Assembly: GCA_017537245.1 (NCBI GenBank)
Contig: JAFYLD010000029.1
Coordinates: 1 to 64,000 of the forward strand
Direction of reading: 5' to 3'
DNA length: 64,000 nucleotides
DNA from: Clostridia bacterium
Lineage (GTDB): Bacteria > Bacillota > Clostridia > Oscillospirales > Acutalibacteraceae
Shown here: positions 1 to 9,100 of the stretch, piece by piece
How positions within the stretch are numbered: the first letter of the stretch is position 1
How the letters are laid out: the number at the start of each line of letters is the position of its first letter
The notes under the pieces: generated by a model
What the model was told of the DNA's origin: nothing
Seen by the model: only the letters and a program-made list of their open reading frames with translations
The model's database searches: none
Program-made: the position numbers and the translations under genes

Positions 1-2
1 GT

Positions 3-116
3 ATGAATTCCGATGGAATATATAGATCTACAAATATAGGTGATGAATTTTATTTAATTGTTTTAAATAAAAAAATACTTCAAATTTATAATAAAAAATT
101 TTTTGATATTAAATAA
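3..116 (+). pseudogene. 3' fragment of a membrane-protein gene, paralogue of the gene at 901-1479
   Basis: The reading frame is open from the left edge to TAA at 114-116. Its last 37 residues match the C-terminus of the protein at 901-1479: both share GDEFYL, then N-K, then YNKK followed by F/L-F. The upstream part lies outside the window, so this could be the end of an intact gene or a remnant. No function is known. The family sits beside polymorphic-toxin-like genes, where tandem immunity paralogues are common, so an immunity role is an inference. Confidence 0.6.
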
Positions 117-196
117 CAATTATAAATTTCACTCATTGTATAAGCAGAACCATTCGCGAATTCAACTTTAACATTATAATTGCTTTCTTTCACATA

Positions 197-550
197 CTAA
201 TTGACAATGTGTTTTGTATATGACGGAGTAGTATTAAAATTAAAGGTGTTTATAGTCGTTAGGAGATCGCTATAAGCAGAGGTGAACTTAAATATCCATT
301 CTAAATCTGTGCCTTTGAATGTGTATTCACCAAGAACATCATCGACCGAACCTATTAAATCAAATGTATTAACGCCAGTATAAATCAGTATTCCTGTTTT
401 AATTAATGATTCTATAGATTCAAATAATATGGCGACACTTAAATTAATTGTTGGATCGGATATCCGTGATACCGCTATTCCAACTGCGATATCTAAAACA
501 AGAGCACCTAATTTTGTTGCTAATACTATTATAACAGCAAAAGCGGACAC
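197..550 (-). CDS. Hypothetical hydrophobic protein, possibly a fragment
   Basis: This frame encodes 117 residues with a hydrophobic N-terminal half (about residues 4-30 and 35-60) and a soluble C-terminal tail. The only in-frame start is GTG at 550, and the purine-rich AGGAG directly abuts it, which is poor spacing; an upstream stop allows only nine more codons. The gene therefore may be a 5'-truncated remnant. It is not recognisable as a family. It sits between two fragments of the 901-1479 gene family on the opposite strand, in a region that looks rearranged. It may be the tail of a former toxin or membrane protein. Confidence 0.35.
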   Translation of the reverse strand: MSAFAVIIVLATKLGALVLDIAVGIAVSRISDPTINLSVAILFESIESLIKTGILIYTGVNTFDLIGSVDDVLGEYTFKGTDLEWIFKFTSAYSDLLTTINTFNFNTTPSYTKHIVN

Positions 551-730
551 CTCCTGTCCGGAATATAAAAATTTTTGTTTTTATATTAACTATTTTTAAA
601 GAAAGTGTAGTATGGTTGAACGATGAGTGAATAAATCATTGATTAAAACTAACACTCGCACTTCTATAAAAATAGGAAAAAGACTTGATTTTTTTAAAAA
701 TATTTGTACAATAAAAATAGCGGTGATTTT
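551..730. other. AT-rich spacer with one promoter
   Basis: This stretch between the minus-strand 117-residue frame and the fragment at 731 holds no further gene. It carries a plausible sigma-A promoter at 685-712, listed separately, and nothing else that I can name. Confidence 0.5.
685..712 (+). promoter_or_regulatory. Sigma-A-like promoter before the fragment at 731
   Basis: TTGATT at 685-690 and TACAAT at 707-712 are separated by 16 bases. The start ATG at 731 follows, with GGTGAT as a weak ribosome site. The promoter seems to survive although the gene it drives is truncated. Confidence 0.5.
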
Positions 731-844
731 ATGAAAGATAATCAAGAAAAAGAAATATTAACGAATGAAATAATAAAAGAAGAACTTAAGAAAATTTCTG
801 TTTATAGTATTAAAGCAGACATGTTTCTAATGGTTCTGTTTTGA
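731..844 (+). pseudogene. 5' fragment of the 901-1479 gene family
   Basis: ATG at 731 opens a 37-codon frame ending in TGA at 842-844. The product resembles the start of the 901-1479 protein: both begin M-K-D/E, share an ILT triplet near residues 9-11, and run through charged residues to a hydrophobic stretch. Only the region before the first membrane segment remains. Together with the C-terminal fragment at 3-116 it shows that this locus has held several copies of the family. Confidence 0.5.
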
Positions 845-854
845 TGTGAAAAAA

Positions 855-883
855 TTGACATTATTAAAAAACGCTACTATAAT
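855..883 (+). promoter_or_regulatory. Sigma-A promoter for the 901-1479 gene
   Basis: TTGACA at 855-860 and TATAAT at 878-883 are spaced by exactly 17 bases, a perfect consensus. GAGGT lies just before the ATG at 901. Confidence 0.8.
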
Positions 884-900
884 TATTTTGAGGTGTATAT

Positions 901-1479
901 ATGAAAGAAGAAAGTAGAAAAGATATATTAACAAGGGAAAGAATAATGATTGATATAAAAAATGTTTATATTGATGACATAAAGGCGATTTTAAAAACTT
1001 CTTTAACCTTACTTGTGGTTACGGTTATGCCACCAATAATTTTATATAAAGTTTTTACACCTTTTGATATTCCGTCACACATTGCGACTGCAATTACTAT
1101 ATTTGCGGTGATAATCGCAATTGCAACGCTATTATTTTTGTATAGACCTGTAAAAGCGTTTTTAGACCTTAACAAAAAAGGTTTTCAAATAGCTAGTGAT
1201 AAATTATGCAATAGCGAAGAAATGACAATGTCAGATATTATGATTTTTAACAATTGGTGGATGATTTGGGCACTAACTAAACCACATCGCTTAAACTTTA
1301 ATTGCTATGGTGAATACCGTATTCCCAAAGGCAAAAATTATAGATGGTCCGAGGCGTACTGTATGGACGACAAGGGTGTATGTAATTATTCCTTGATTGG
1401 TGATGAGTTTTATTTGGCTGTAATTGACAACAAAATAGCTCTAGTTTATAACAAAAAACTTTTTGAATTACAAAAATAA
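901..1479 (+). CDS. Membrane protein of unknown family, possible immunity protein
   Basis: The 192-residue product has a charged N-terminus, two hydrophobic segments (about residues 33-52 and 60-82) and a soluble C-terminal domain of about 110 residues with several Trp residues. ATG 901 is supported by GAGGTG and a perfect upstream promoter, so it is probably expressed by itself. Two partial copies lie upstream (3-116 and 731-844). It converges on the Big_2 gene at 1515-3008 and shares its terminator. Small membrane proteins with decayed tandem copies beside Rhs/Big_2 genes are typical of immunity-gene arrays, but no family was recognised and this role is an inference. Confidence 0.6.
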   Translation: MKEESRKDILTRERIMIDIKNVYIDDIKAILKTSLTLLVVTVMPPIILYKVFTPFDIPSHIATAITIFAVIIAIATLLFLYRPVKAFLDLNKKGFQIASDKLCNSEEMTMSDIMIFNNWWMIWALTKPHRLNFNCYGEYRIPKGKNYRWSEAYCMDDKGVCNYSLIGDEFYLAVIDNKIALVYNKKLFELQK

Positions 1480-1518
1480 AATAAGTGCCTAGTTCTAAGA
1501 ACCAGGCACTTATTTTAT
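1476..1518. terminator. Bidirectional terminator
   Basis: A stem of 13 pairs, arms 1478-1490 and 1504-1516, is continued by further pairing across a short loop. A-rich and T-rich flanks suit termination on both strands, ending the gene at 901-1479 and the minus-strand gene at 1515-3008. Confidence 0.75.
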
Positions 1519-3008
1519 TTTATAAGATCGTTGTAAATCTGATTAAGAGTAACATTGTCATCATTAGTTTTTTTAATTGAAATATCATATGCCGAATCGT
1601 ACGCATAATAATATGTAACTATCGGACAAAAATCTTTATTTACTACAGCAACTTCATCTATTGATTTAATTCCGTTGTAAACATCAACTACAAACTGCAA
1701 AAACGGTACCGACTCATAAATTTCATCTACAACTTTTTCGGCAGCATATTTAACCACCTCTTCCGCGAGCCCATCTTCGCCAATCATAGATATAATATTA
1801 TAAATTTTAACAGCTTCATTAATATTTCCTACAATGATATCCATGGTGGTTTCACAAGAAAAATATGAATTAATCATTTCTGCTGCGAAGTTGTCACGTC
1901 TGAATTCTGATATTTCGTCCCACACCTTTCTTATTCCAAAAAGTGATTCTGATTGCGATAAAACAGCGGCAATATTGTCGTTATTATCGCTTTCAACCCA
2001 TTTATATGTATCTCTTGCAATTCGCTTATAATATTTTGGCTTTTTTCTAAAAATAGCTTCATATTTATTATCTTTATATTCCACCATCTTTTTAAGAGCT
2101 TCATCACCTTCGAATTCTGGATTTTCCCGTACAACTTCGTGGGCATATCTAGAAATGTATGAAGCTACACCGTGTGGATCAATTGCATATAGAAGTCTTA
2201 GTTCATCATCGGTATACTCTTTAGGAGTACCGGTTGACTTTTCAAAAAGATTTTCTGTGCATCGATCTATTAAAAATCCAGTTGCCGATTCTGGATTATA
2301 TACAATGTCGCGTCCGATAGATTGCCAAGTTTTATTCGAATCTTCAAATTCAACATTAAGAAATATACCTTGTTGCTTAATAGTAACATTTTCAATTACT
2401 ACGCGAACAGTGCAGTAAGCAGTAAAATTACCATCCACGGTGGTGGCATAAATATCTGCATATCCTGTAGAATGAGGCGTTATCTTACCGCTTGAATCAA
2501 CAGTGGCAACATCTGGGCAGCAACTGTGCCAAATTACTTGTGGATATGTTGCGTTTGATGGTTCTACGATAGCGGTGAGTTTCTTTGTTTGGGATTTTTT
2601 TAATGTTAATTCCGATTCTCCAAACCTTATTGACTTAACCGGTACATATTGTTCAATTGTAATTGTACATTTAGCAGTAAGATTACGATCTTCAGTAGTG
2701 GCATAGATATCTACAACGCCGGGTGATTGAGGTCTTACCACACCTTCTGAATCAACAGTTGCAATATCCGGACAACAACTGTTCCAATAAACTTTGCGAT
2801 TAGTAGCATTACTTGGGCTTACAATTACACCCAACTTCATAGTGTTATTGACGTTCATGGTGAGTTCGGGAACAGGGAAAGATATAGATTCAACTGGTAT
2901 GCGTCTTCTTACATGAACTTTGCAAGTGGCACGAATTCTTGAGTCTGTCTTCAGATAAACTGTTACGTTGGCATCTCCTTCATTCACAGCTCTTAATTGT
3001 CCTATCAA
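1515..3008 (-). pseudogene. Big_2 (bacterial Ig-like) repeat protein, 5'-truncated
   Basis: The 497-residue frame starts inside an Ig-like fold: residues 5-33 are the last strands of a Big_2 domain, followed by two complete Big_2 domains (about 35-120 and 121-207). A linker around residue 262 reads DDELRLLYAIDPHGVASYI, which I recall from Clostridia surface proteins. The last 200 residues are helical and unrecognised. The only possible start is TTG at 3008, nine codons after a stop and with no ribosome site, and there is no signal peptide, so the true 5' end appears lost. The C-terminal part could be an effector tip. Its Big_2 domains resemble those at the head of the Rhs protein at 6154-11328, in inverted orientation. 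Confidence 0.6.
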
Positions 3009-3266
3009 TTTAACAGGATTTTGTTTTTGTTACATTGGATAAAATAAATAAAGTTACAAAAAACATATATTGTGTCGCGAAATATTAGTGTTTGTCAAAT
3101 ATTGTAATTTTTTGCGATGAAAATTATTTAGTGTTCTACATTTTGCGACAAAAAATATAAAAATCAAAGGTTATTCTATATAATATGACAGCAAAAATTT
3201 CCATTTTTTGATTTAAATATTATTTTTGAAAATTTGTTAATTGTGATGAAAGGAGGGAAGACGTTA
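3009..3266 (+). promoter_or_regulatory. Control region of the regulator-holin-amidase-Rhs run
   Basis: This AT-rich region holds related GCGA motifs: TGTCGCGAAAT at 3073-3083, TTTTTGCGAT at 3109-3118 and ATTTTGCGACA at 3140-3150. The first and last are inverted copies of each other. A TATAAT box at 3179-3184 lacks a good -35 box, which fits a promoter that needs an activator. The repeats could be operators for the regulator encoded next door. Confidence 0.45.
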
Positions 3267-3617
3267 ATGGCAAATGTGGTAAACGCTGAACGATGGATGA
3301 GTATAATAAAGGATTTATGTCAAATGCGTTTTGCCACAATGTCTTATTTTGCAAAAAAATACAATGTTTCGGTTAAAACAATACAAAGAGATATGTATAG
3401 TATTTCCCGCATGATTCCAATAGAAATAAAACAAGGTAGAAATACGGGCGGTATATATGTGCTGTATGATTATACGATGGACAAGGCATATATGACCTGC
3501 GAACAAATTGAACTTTTATTGAAAATAAAAGATATTGTTTCAAAAGAGTTGACAGAAAAAGAAAATTCACGGTTAGATTACATAATAACTTCATACACCA
3601 AGCCGGTAAAAAAATAA
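3267..3617 (+). CDS. Helix-turn-helix regulator, DeoR/WYL-like N-terminal type
   Basis: The 116-residue protein begins with a winged helix-turn-helix (about residues 5-75): AKKYNVSVKTIQRDM is a typical HTH with the TIQRD recognition helix seen in DeoR and WYL regulators. A short helical tail follows (about 78-116), in place of the usual WYL or sugar-binding domain. I chose ATG 3267 because AAGGAGGG lies nine bases upstream; earlier TTG/ATG codons lack a ribosome site. It heads the holin-amidase-Rhs run in the same direction, so it is the likely local switch, perhaps acting at the GCGA repeats in its own upstream region. Confidence 0.75.
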   Translation: MANVVNAERWMSIIKDLCQMRFATMSYFAKKYNVSVKTIQRDMYSISRMIPIEIKQGRNTGGIYVLYDYTMDKAYMTCEQIELLLKIKDIVSKELTEKENSRLDYIITSYTKPVKK

Positions 3618-3700
3618 TTTCTTTCAAAGGACATTAACTGTCCCAAAAAGTTTTTATACTGTGTTCGCAGCCGTAAAAAAACGAAGAAAGGAGATATCTT

Positions 3701-3994
3701 ATGGAGGAAGATGTACGTATTGCTCTATCTAGGATGGAGCAAAGATTAACTGGAATAGAACACGATGTTTCTGGTCTTAAAGCTGTACAGGGTGAAATAC
3801 GAATGATGAATGAGACCCTAATAACTCTAGCAAATGAGTTGAAACACACAAATCAACATTTGGCTCGCCATGAACAAAAAATTGATGAAATTGAAGCGGT
3901 TCCTAAAATGAGGTTGCAACAAATAGCTACTGCAATAATAGCAGCTATAGCGGGTGCAATTATTTCCACAATTGTAGGTCTTGCCATTACATAA
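3701..3994 (+). CDS. XhlA-like holin-associated membrane protein
   Basis: The 97-residue product has a coiled-coil-forming N-terminal part (about residues 1-65, with LSRMEQRLTGIEHDV and repeated heptads) and a single C-terminal membrane segment (about 76-97, Ala/Ile-rich). This is the layout of hemolysin XhlA, which in Bacillus PBSX-type phages works with a holin and an amidase to permeabilise the membrane. AAAGGAG precedes the ATG. The next two genes are a holin and an amidase, which supports the call. No capsid, tail or integrase genes are nearby, so this is not an ordinary prophage. Confidence 0.7.
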   Translation: MEEDVRIALSRMEQRLTGIEHDVSGLKAVQGEIRMMNETLITLANELKHTNQHLARHEQKIDEIEAVPKMRLQQIATAIIAAIAGAIISTIVGLAIT

Positions 3995-4006
3995 GGTCAA
4001 TACTAT

Positions 4007-4294
4007 ATGAATTTTCAAGATTATATTAAAACAGAATTACTTATTTTAATTCCAGTATTATATTTCTTAGGTGTCGGCCTTAAGGCAAGCAGGTTGCCTG
4101 ATAAATGGATACCCTTGTCAATAGGACTGATAGGCGTGGTTTTATCTGCCGTTTGGGTATTTGCGACTAGTGACGTTTCTTGTGCAAAAGAGATTGCTTT
4201 AGCTGTATTTACATCATTTACACAAGGCGTTCTTGTCGCAGGTGCTAGTGTTTATGCTAATCAATTGTATCTTCAAGCCAAAAAAGATGAGTGA
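4007..4294 (+). CDS. Phage-type holin, Hol44-like
   Basis: The 95-residue protein has three hydrophobic segments (about residues 8-25, 36-54 and 64-86) and a short charged C-terminus. The start (short polar stretch, then E-L-LILIPVLYFLG) and the conserved K-x-W-IP before the second helix match phage holins of the Hol44/LL-H group as I recall them. A holin forms the membrane lesion that lets an endolysin reach the wall. The gene lies 12 bases after the XhlA-like gene and 6 bases before the amidase gene, as in a lysis cassette. Confidence 0.7.
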   Translation: MNFQDYIKTELLILIPVLYFLGVGLKASRLPDKWIPLSIGLIGVVLSAVWVFATSDVSCAKEIALAVFTSFTQGVLVAGASVYANQLYLQAKKDE

Positions 4295-4300
4295 TTTAAT

Positions 4301-5311
4301 ATGAAGGAAGTATTAATTGCAATAGACGTAGGTCACGGTTTATACACACCCGGCAAACAAACGCCAGACGGAATAAAAGAGTGGCTTATTGGCGACAAAG
4401 TAAGGGACAAGGTTGTCGAGATATTAGCCCCTTACAACTGCGCATTTCTACATACGGATAACGATGAGGGTTACACCGATGAAAGTCTTATTAATAGGCT
4501 TAACAGATATATAGCTGCAGGTGCGGAAGCATTTGTTTCTTTACACCATAACGCTTTTACAGGCAGGTGGAACAAAGCCACAGGTGTCGAAGTGTTCACC
4601 GATAATAATCCAACTGAAGATGATATTAAGTTAGCAAACTTGATTTATGACAAAATGGTTGAATATACAGGCTTAAGGGGTAGAGGTATTAAAAAGGCAG
4701 ACTTTACTGTCATTAATCAAAACAAAATACCAGCCGTGCTTTGTGAAGGTGGATTTATGGATGGCACCGAGGATTACAAGGTTATCACATCTGAAGAAGG
4801 ACAAAACGCTTATGCACTCGCTGTAGCTGAAGGTTTGATTGAATTCTTGAAGTTAGAAAAAAGAGAACCCGTAGTTTTGGATAATGAGTCTGAGAATTTA
4901 AAGAATGATGAAAAAGTATCGGTTACATATCAGGTGTGGGATAACGTTCGAAAGAAATGGCTACCAAATGTTAAAGACCTTGAAGATTATGCAGGTATTT
5001 TTAGTCATGATATATGTGCTTTGTTTGCAAACTTATCAAAAGGTAATATTGTTTACAAGGTTCATTATAAGGGCGGTGGATGGTTACCAGAGGTTAAAAA
5101 TCGTGAAGATTATGCCGGATTGCTTGGTAAAGTTATAGATGGTTTGATGATGCGTACAGATATTGGTAAAACTATACACTATGCTGTTCATTTACGAAGT
5201 AGTAACAGATGGTTGCCGTTTGTTACCGGTTATAATGCAGACGATTATAATAACGGGTACGCTGGAATCTTAGGACAATCTATAGATGCAATAAAAATTT
5301 TTATATGTTAA
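4301..5311 (+). CDS. N-acetylmuramoyl-L-alanine amidase with wall-binding repeats
   Basis: Residues 1-185 form an Amidase_3 zinc domain: DVGHG supplies the first His ligand, an E in IKEWLIGDK the second, SLHHNAF the third, and VLCEGGFMDG the catalytic Glu. The enzyme cuts the bond between MurNAc and the stem peptide. A C-terminal part (about 200-336) has three repeats with WLP-x-V, a DYAG or NGYAG core, and a final I-D, like wall-binding repeats of Clostridia autolysins. There is no signal peptide, as expected for an endolysin that relies on the holins encoded upstream. Start ATG 4301 has GAGTGA upstream. Confidence 0.88.
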   Translation: MKEVLIAIDVGHGLYTPGKQTPDGIKEWLIGDKVRDKVVEILAPYNCAFLHTDNDEGYTDESLINRLNRYIAAGAEAFVSLHHNAFTGRWNKATGVEVFTDNNPTEDDIKLANLIYDKMVEYTGLRGRGIKKADFTVINQNKIPAVLCEGGFMDGTEDYKVITSEEGQNAYALAVAEGLIEFLKLEKREPVVLDNESENLKNDEKVSVTYQVWDNVRKKWLPNVKDLEDYAGIFSHDICALFANLSKGNIVYKVHYKGGGWLPEVKNREDYAGLLGKVIDGLMMRTDIGKTIHYAVHLRSSNRWLPFVTGYNADDYNNGYAGILGQSIDAIKIFIC

Positions 5312-5313
5312 AA

Positions 5314-5349
5314 AAGAAACAGGGTACTGGCTGCTACCTTGTTTCTATA
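5314..5349 (+). terminator. Hairpin between the lysis genes and the effector genes
   Basis: Arms 5316-5326 and 5335-5345 pair over 11 positions with one G-U, around an 8-base loop. The downstream sequence is AT-rich but lacks a clean T-run, so it may be a weak terminator or attenuator lowering expression of the genes that follow. Confidence 0.45.
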
Positions 5350-5373
5350 TTCAAAATTTTAGGAGTTGATTTA

Positions 5374-6126
5374 ATGAACGAGCGCGATTTATATGGCGTC
5401 GATGAGTTGAGTAAGGATAGACTGTTTTTTGGTGTCGATTCAAATGTTAGGGCTAACAACACTTTGCAGAATAATTTAACACAATTTGAATGGGTTAAAC
5501 GAAATAAATCGCATCCGAATTTTTGGTTTAGAAATATTAATGGAAAAAACAGTTTGACAATAGAAGAGATTGATTTTATACGTATGTGTGGTACAAAAAT
5601 AGGAGCTGTTTGTCGCGATGATGGTCCAAAGGAAAAAATAATACAAGGCGATATTTTTGTATCGGGTTTATTGAATACAATAAATAAATTAAGAATTCCG
5701 CAAGGCTCTGCAATTTTTATAGCGTTTGACGACGATGATATTGTTTCAACGGAATATATGTACGGCTATGCACAAAAGTTATTATCAAGTGGATTTGTAC
5801 CGGGTTTTAAAGCAAACACAGATGCACACTATCCTTTTGATAAAGAATTTAGTCGCGGAATAAAATACGAAAATAATGTTTTCAAAAAATGCCTTGTTTG
5901 GGCTACGACTCCTGTGATAGATGAATATGACGGAATTACGACAACTCATCTTATTCATCCTGAAAATTGGCTTCCTTTTGCTCCGTCAGGAATTACACGT
6001 AATGACATTGATGTTTGGCAATATGGTAGAAAATGTCATCCAATAAATGATAATTTTGACGAAGAAACTTTCTTTAATGTTAATCTAACTAATAATTTTG
6101 ACCTTGTTAATAAATATTTATTTTAA
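5374..6126 (+). CDS. Glycoside-hydrolase-like protein, Rv2525c/DUF1906 type
   Basis: The 250-residue protein has the pattern of the TIM-barrel glycoside-hydrolase-like family: FFGVDSN near the start, an FWFRN strand followed by LTIEEIDFIR, IFIAFDDDD as a central acidic strand, then GFVPGFKAN, and a late DVWQYG. Proteins of this kind often act on or near peptidoglycan, but catalysis is unproven for many. ATG 5374 is preferred over an earlier start at 5305 because TTAGGAG lies seven bases upstream. No signal peptide is seen. Lying between the endolysin and the Rhs gene, it may assist wall passage of the effector. Confidence 0.55.
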   Translation: MNERDLYGVDELSKDRLFFGVDSNVRANNTLQNNLTQFEWVKRNKSHPNFWFRNINGKNSLTIEEIDFIRMCGTKIGAVCRDDGPKEKIIQGDIFVSGLLNTINKLRIPQGSAIFIAFDDDDIVSTEYMYGYAQKLLSSGFVPGFKANTDAHYPFDKEFSRGIKYENNVFKKCLVWATTPVIDEYDGITTTHLIHPENWLPFAPSGITRNDIDVWQYGRKCHPINDNFDEETFFNVNLTNNFDLVNKYLF

Positions 6127-6153
6127 AATCTTAAAAACGAAAGGAAAATAAAA

Positions 6154-9100
6154 ATGGAAAATTGTATACCAGTATCATCAATAGTACTGGAAAAAACAAA
6201 ACTTTATTTTGATAAAGTAGGAACAATAAAGACTTTAAGGGCAACTGTATTACCCACAAATGCTACATATCAGGATTTAATTTGGCAAAGTAATAATCCA
6301 GATGTAGTTGTATGTGACACATATGAGATACACGCGGTAGGTCCTGGTAGTGCAGCGATAATAGTAGCTTCAACAGATGGTAGCGGTGTCGCTGCGGTGT
6401 GTACGGTAGATGTGGTTGACAAATCTGCTGATTATATTGAATTAAGCGACACTTCGTTGAGTATGCGTGTTGGCACAGCTGCGTGCCTTCATGCCACGGT
6501 ATATCCTTACGAAACGTCTAATCAGTGTGTGGAATGGAGTAGTAGTGATTCTAACATAGTGTCTGTTGACCCTGAAACAGGATATCTCGAGGCGTGGAGT
6601 CCGGGATATGCCACTATCATAGCAAAAAGTACAGATGGAAGAAATCTAAGTGCAAAATGTCATATTGTTGTATATAGTGCTATTAAAGTAACAGGAGTTT
6701 CGCTGTCGGATAAAAAAATTGAAATACAAGAAGGAACTTTTTTTGATAGTCTTATTGCAACTGTATATCCATATAACGCAACTAACAAGGGAGTAAGTTT
6801 TACAAGCAATAATACTAAAGTTGCAAAAGACTTTTTTAATGGAATGATTGAGGGCGTTTCGCCAGGTACTGCTATAATTACGGTTACAACTGACGATGGC
6901 GGATATACAGATACATGTACAGTAACCGTAACAGCAAAGAAACCACAACCTACAATTGAATCGGCTAATTCTAACGCACCCGAAAGTACAGTTGCAGATC
7001 CTGTGGATGCCTACACGGGCGCTCATTTACTTACTCATACGCTTATGAATCTTTTTGGCGGGCAGCAACTAAAACTTGTTGCAAATTATGACTCAACAAA
7101 ACTTGTTGTCGGTTCCATGGGTATAGGTTGGAATCACAGTTTTGAGAAAAATTTAGAATTTTGTGAATGTGAAATACGAGTTTATAATAATCCATCTGTT
7201 TATTCTAAATATATACCTAATGATGATGAAACAAAATATTACTGTGAAAGTAAGAATAAACGCGGTTATTGTTTAACCGTAGATGTTACTCAAGAAAATC
7301 CATATGTAATAGATTGCAATGAGGAACGAAAAGAATATTATAATGCGGATGGTTTACTAGCAAAAATAGTTGACCATCAAGGCTTTGAAACCTTTATTTC
7401 ATATGAAGAGAGTATTATCACGATTACCGATTCACTAACAAATAAAACCATTTATTTAGAAAAAGATGAAAGCGGTAAAATTGTAAGGGTATATGACGAT
7501 TCCTCTAGACAATGTATACTTACTTATGAAAACAATATGCTTACAAACATTTGTGATGTTAATGGTAACAATATTTCATATACGTACACCCATGATGGAC
7601 AGGTTCTAACTGGTACTGATGCTGAAGGTATTTGCTATTTTACTAATACTTATGACGAGTACGGACGTGTTAGCACGCAAAAAGATGGTGTTGCACAGTC
7701 CAACGAAACGAGTTTTAATTATGGCGAAAATGGCGAAAGAATAACCATTAATCGTAATGGTGATGAAAGTGTTCGTGTATTTAATAGTGATGGCTTACTC
7801 ATTAGATACACTGACGAGAATGGTAATACTAAAACTTATGAGTACGACGAGTATTACAATATCATTAAAGAAACAGATAATAATGGTAATTCTATAATTA
7901 AAACATATAATAAATTCAACAAACCCACATCAATTACCGACAAAAACGGTAATGTGACTAGATTGGTATATAATAACTTTGGAGACATTATTCGTATCGA
8001 ATATCCAAAAATTAACGGCGTTACACCGATAGAAACATTTACCTACAATTCAAGAAATCAGTTGTCCGTATATACGGATTTGAGAGGAACTACAACGCAA
8101 TATTTTTATGATGACTCCGGATTGCTAACACGTAAGATATCTGGTAGTAGGGTGGTTGAAACTGTTTTTGAAAATGGTCTTTTGGTAAACAAAACTGATG
8201 CTAACGGCAACGTGGAAACATATTGCTATAATGCTATTGGACAACAAACCTCAATGGTAGATGCTGTAGGAAATGTATTTTCTTATGAATATGATAATCT
8301 TGGAAATATTATTAAAACAACCGATTCTGATGGTAATTGTATAGAAACTCAATATGATGGTAATAATCAAAAAGAATATGTTATTGATGCAAATGGCAAC
8401 AAAACAGAATATTCATACAATGGTAACATGAAAAACACGCTTGTTAAATTGCCTGATGGAAGCACCATTAGTTATGAATATGATGGTGAAGACCGACTAA
8501 TTAAGCTTATAGATCAAGCTGGAAATAATACTATTACCGAATATGATAAAGTTGGCAACGTTTTATCTAAAACGCTTGCGGATGGTAGTACCACAGAATA
8601 TACATATGATAAGGTCGGTAATGTTTTAACCGAAACAAACTCAAAGGGTGCTGTTACAACCAAAACCTATGATGCTAAAGGTAATGTTCTTACTGTAATA
8701 GATAACGATGGAAATCTTACTCGTTACGATTATGACGCTGTGTCACGCGTTGTTCGTAAGACTAATGCCGTTTCAGGCTCAACGGTTTATGAATACTCAC
8801 CGGCTGGTGATTTGTTATCCGAGATTGATGCTTTGGGTAATAAAAAAACATATTCATATGATACCTATGGCAACAAGCTTACCGTTAAAGATGCTAAAGG
8901 CAACATTACCGCATATACATATGATAACAACAATAACGTGCTTACCGTTTGTGATGCGCTTGGTAATATTATCACCAACAGATATGATGGTAATAATAGA
9001 TTGGTTGAGACAAAGGACGCAAAGGGAAATGTTAAAAAATATGCTTACGACTGTCAAGGTAGATGCACTCACATTACCGATGCTAAAAATAATGTTTTTG

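Noticed and set aside
3701..5311. A prophage or prophage remnant
   Set aside because: Only holin and amidase genes are present. No capsid, portal, terminase, tail, integrase or attachment-site signals lie on either side, and the run continues straight into an Rhs gene.
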